From Acidovorax sp. (GTDB lineage Bacteria; Pseudomonadota; Gammaproteobacteria; Burkholderiales; Burkholderiaceae_C): 62,563 nt of DNA. Below the pieces are notes generated by a model. It was not told the DNA's origin. It searched no databases and saw only the letters and a program-made list of their open reading frames with translations. The stretch spans positions 1-62,563 of the forward strand of contig JAUXZO010000199.1 of the NCBI GenBank assembly GCA_030692685.1, given 5' to 3'. Positions within the stretch are counted from its first letter, which is position 1. Each line of letters starts with the position of its first letter. The position numbers and the translations under genes were made by a program. Positions 62,318-62,563 of this stretch are shown here, piece by piece.

Positions 62318-62563
62318 TCACTGCGGCTTCGCCAGCCCCAGCTTCTCCACCAGCGCCTTCTCGCGCGTAAACGTGTCTTGCGCAAACTTCTGGTACGCCG
62401 CAGTGCTCATGTACATGGGCACCATGTCGTAGCGGCCCAGCGCGGTGCGATAGCTTTCCTGTTCCATGGCTTGCTTGAAGGCGTCGTGCAGGCGCTTGAC
62501 CACCGCTTCAGGCGTGCCCTTGGGGGCGCCGATGCCAAACGGCGAGTTCTGCACCAGGTCCAG
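62318..62563 (-). CDS. Bug/TctC-family tripartite tricarboxylate transporter binding protein (partial)
   Basis: The C-terminal ~81 residues of a periplasmic binding protein; the gene continues beyond the window's right end. NSPFGIGAPKGTPEAVVKRL then YQKFAQDTFTREKALVEKLG is the standard end of Bug proteins, which are ~320 residues and abundant in Comamonadaceae. The ligand, usually a carboxylate, cannot be inferred from this part. Confidence 0.88.
   Translation of the reverse strand: MDLVQNSPFGIGAPKGTPEAVVKRLHDAFKQAMEQESYRTALGRYDMVPMYMSTAAYQKFAQDTFTREKALVEKLGLAKPQ

Noticed and set aside
1..62563. tRNA, rRNA, prophage, IS elements or toxin-antitoxin pairs
   Set aside because: Looked for tRNA-like cloverleaf ends, integrase or transposase motifs and small paired genes; none could be supported.

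Overview
The window looks like chromosome of a GC-rich betaproteobacterium of the family Comamonadaceae (Acidovorax-like). The basis is the gene order (rplM-rpsI-DUF6776-bactofilin-erpA; ahcY-tlyA-metF behind an SAH riboswitch; tyrS divergent from an M23 peptidase next to anmK), the ChvE/Ggu-type sugar importer, and three families of short interspersed repeats that I associate with this family. No tRNA, rRNA, CRISPR array, insertion sequence or prophage was seen.

Region 1 (1-17.4 kb) is a sugar-acid catabolic island. A GbpR-like LysR regulator is divergent from an aldehyde dehydrogenase. Two CUT2-type importers follow: a YtfQ-like binding protein, then complete chvE-gguA-gguB, then ytfR-ytfT-yjfF, so the second importer's cassette lies inside the first. 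Next come L-arabonate dehydratase and an L-2-keto-3-deoxyarabonate dehydratase-like enzyme, which with the aldehyde dehydrogenase would give L-arabonate to 2-oxoglutarate. DgoK, DgoA and DgoD close the island and would give D-galactonate to pyruvate and glyceraldehyde 3-phosphate. The sugar 1-dehydrogenase and lactonase are not in the window.

Region 2 (17.4-23.1 kb) is accessory. It holds two small Gln/Asn/Asp-rich hydrophilic proteins with matching upstream elements, a one-TM protein, a YetF/DUF421 protein overlapping a cysteine hydrolase, an internally deleted MFS gene beside an intact ArsR-type regulator, and a sensor histidine kinase.

Region 3 (23.1-53.2 kb) is mostly housekeeping. It includes a GreA/GreB-type factor, glmS, Lrp, cbpA-cbpM, a MASE2-GGDEF cyclase, a lipoprotein, a histidine kinase, glmU, and a cysteine-containing Crp/Fnr regulator divergent from a BLUF photoreceptor across a hexamer tandem repeat. 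It continues with fabF/TetR, two DUF2917 genes with a LysR regulator and a shared operator-like motif, tyrS, an M23 peptidase, anmK, erpA, a bactofilin, rpsI-rplM, a transmembrane Ser/Thr kinase, rlmJ, rlpA, metF, tlyA and ahcY.

Region 4 (53.5-62.2 kb) begins with prfC. Six same-strand genes follow: two tandem paralogous polytopic membrane proteins (GT-C-like), a small SMR/EamA-type flippase, a DPM1-type GT2 glycosyltransferase, a secreted glycosidase-like protein with an inserted domain, and a HAD-IIB phosphatase. Together they suggest an undecaprenyl-phosphate-sugar glycan modification system with no obvious named counterpart. The window ends in the C-terminal part of a Bug/TctC binding protein.
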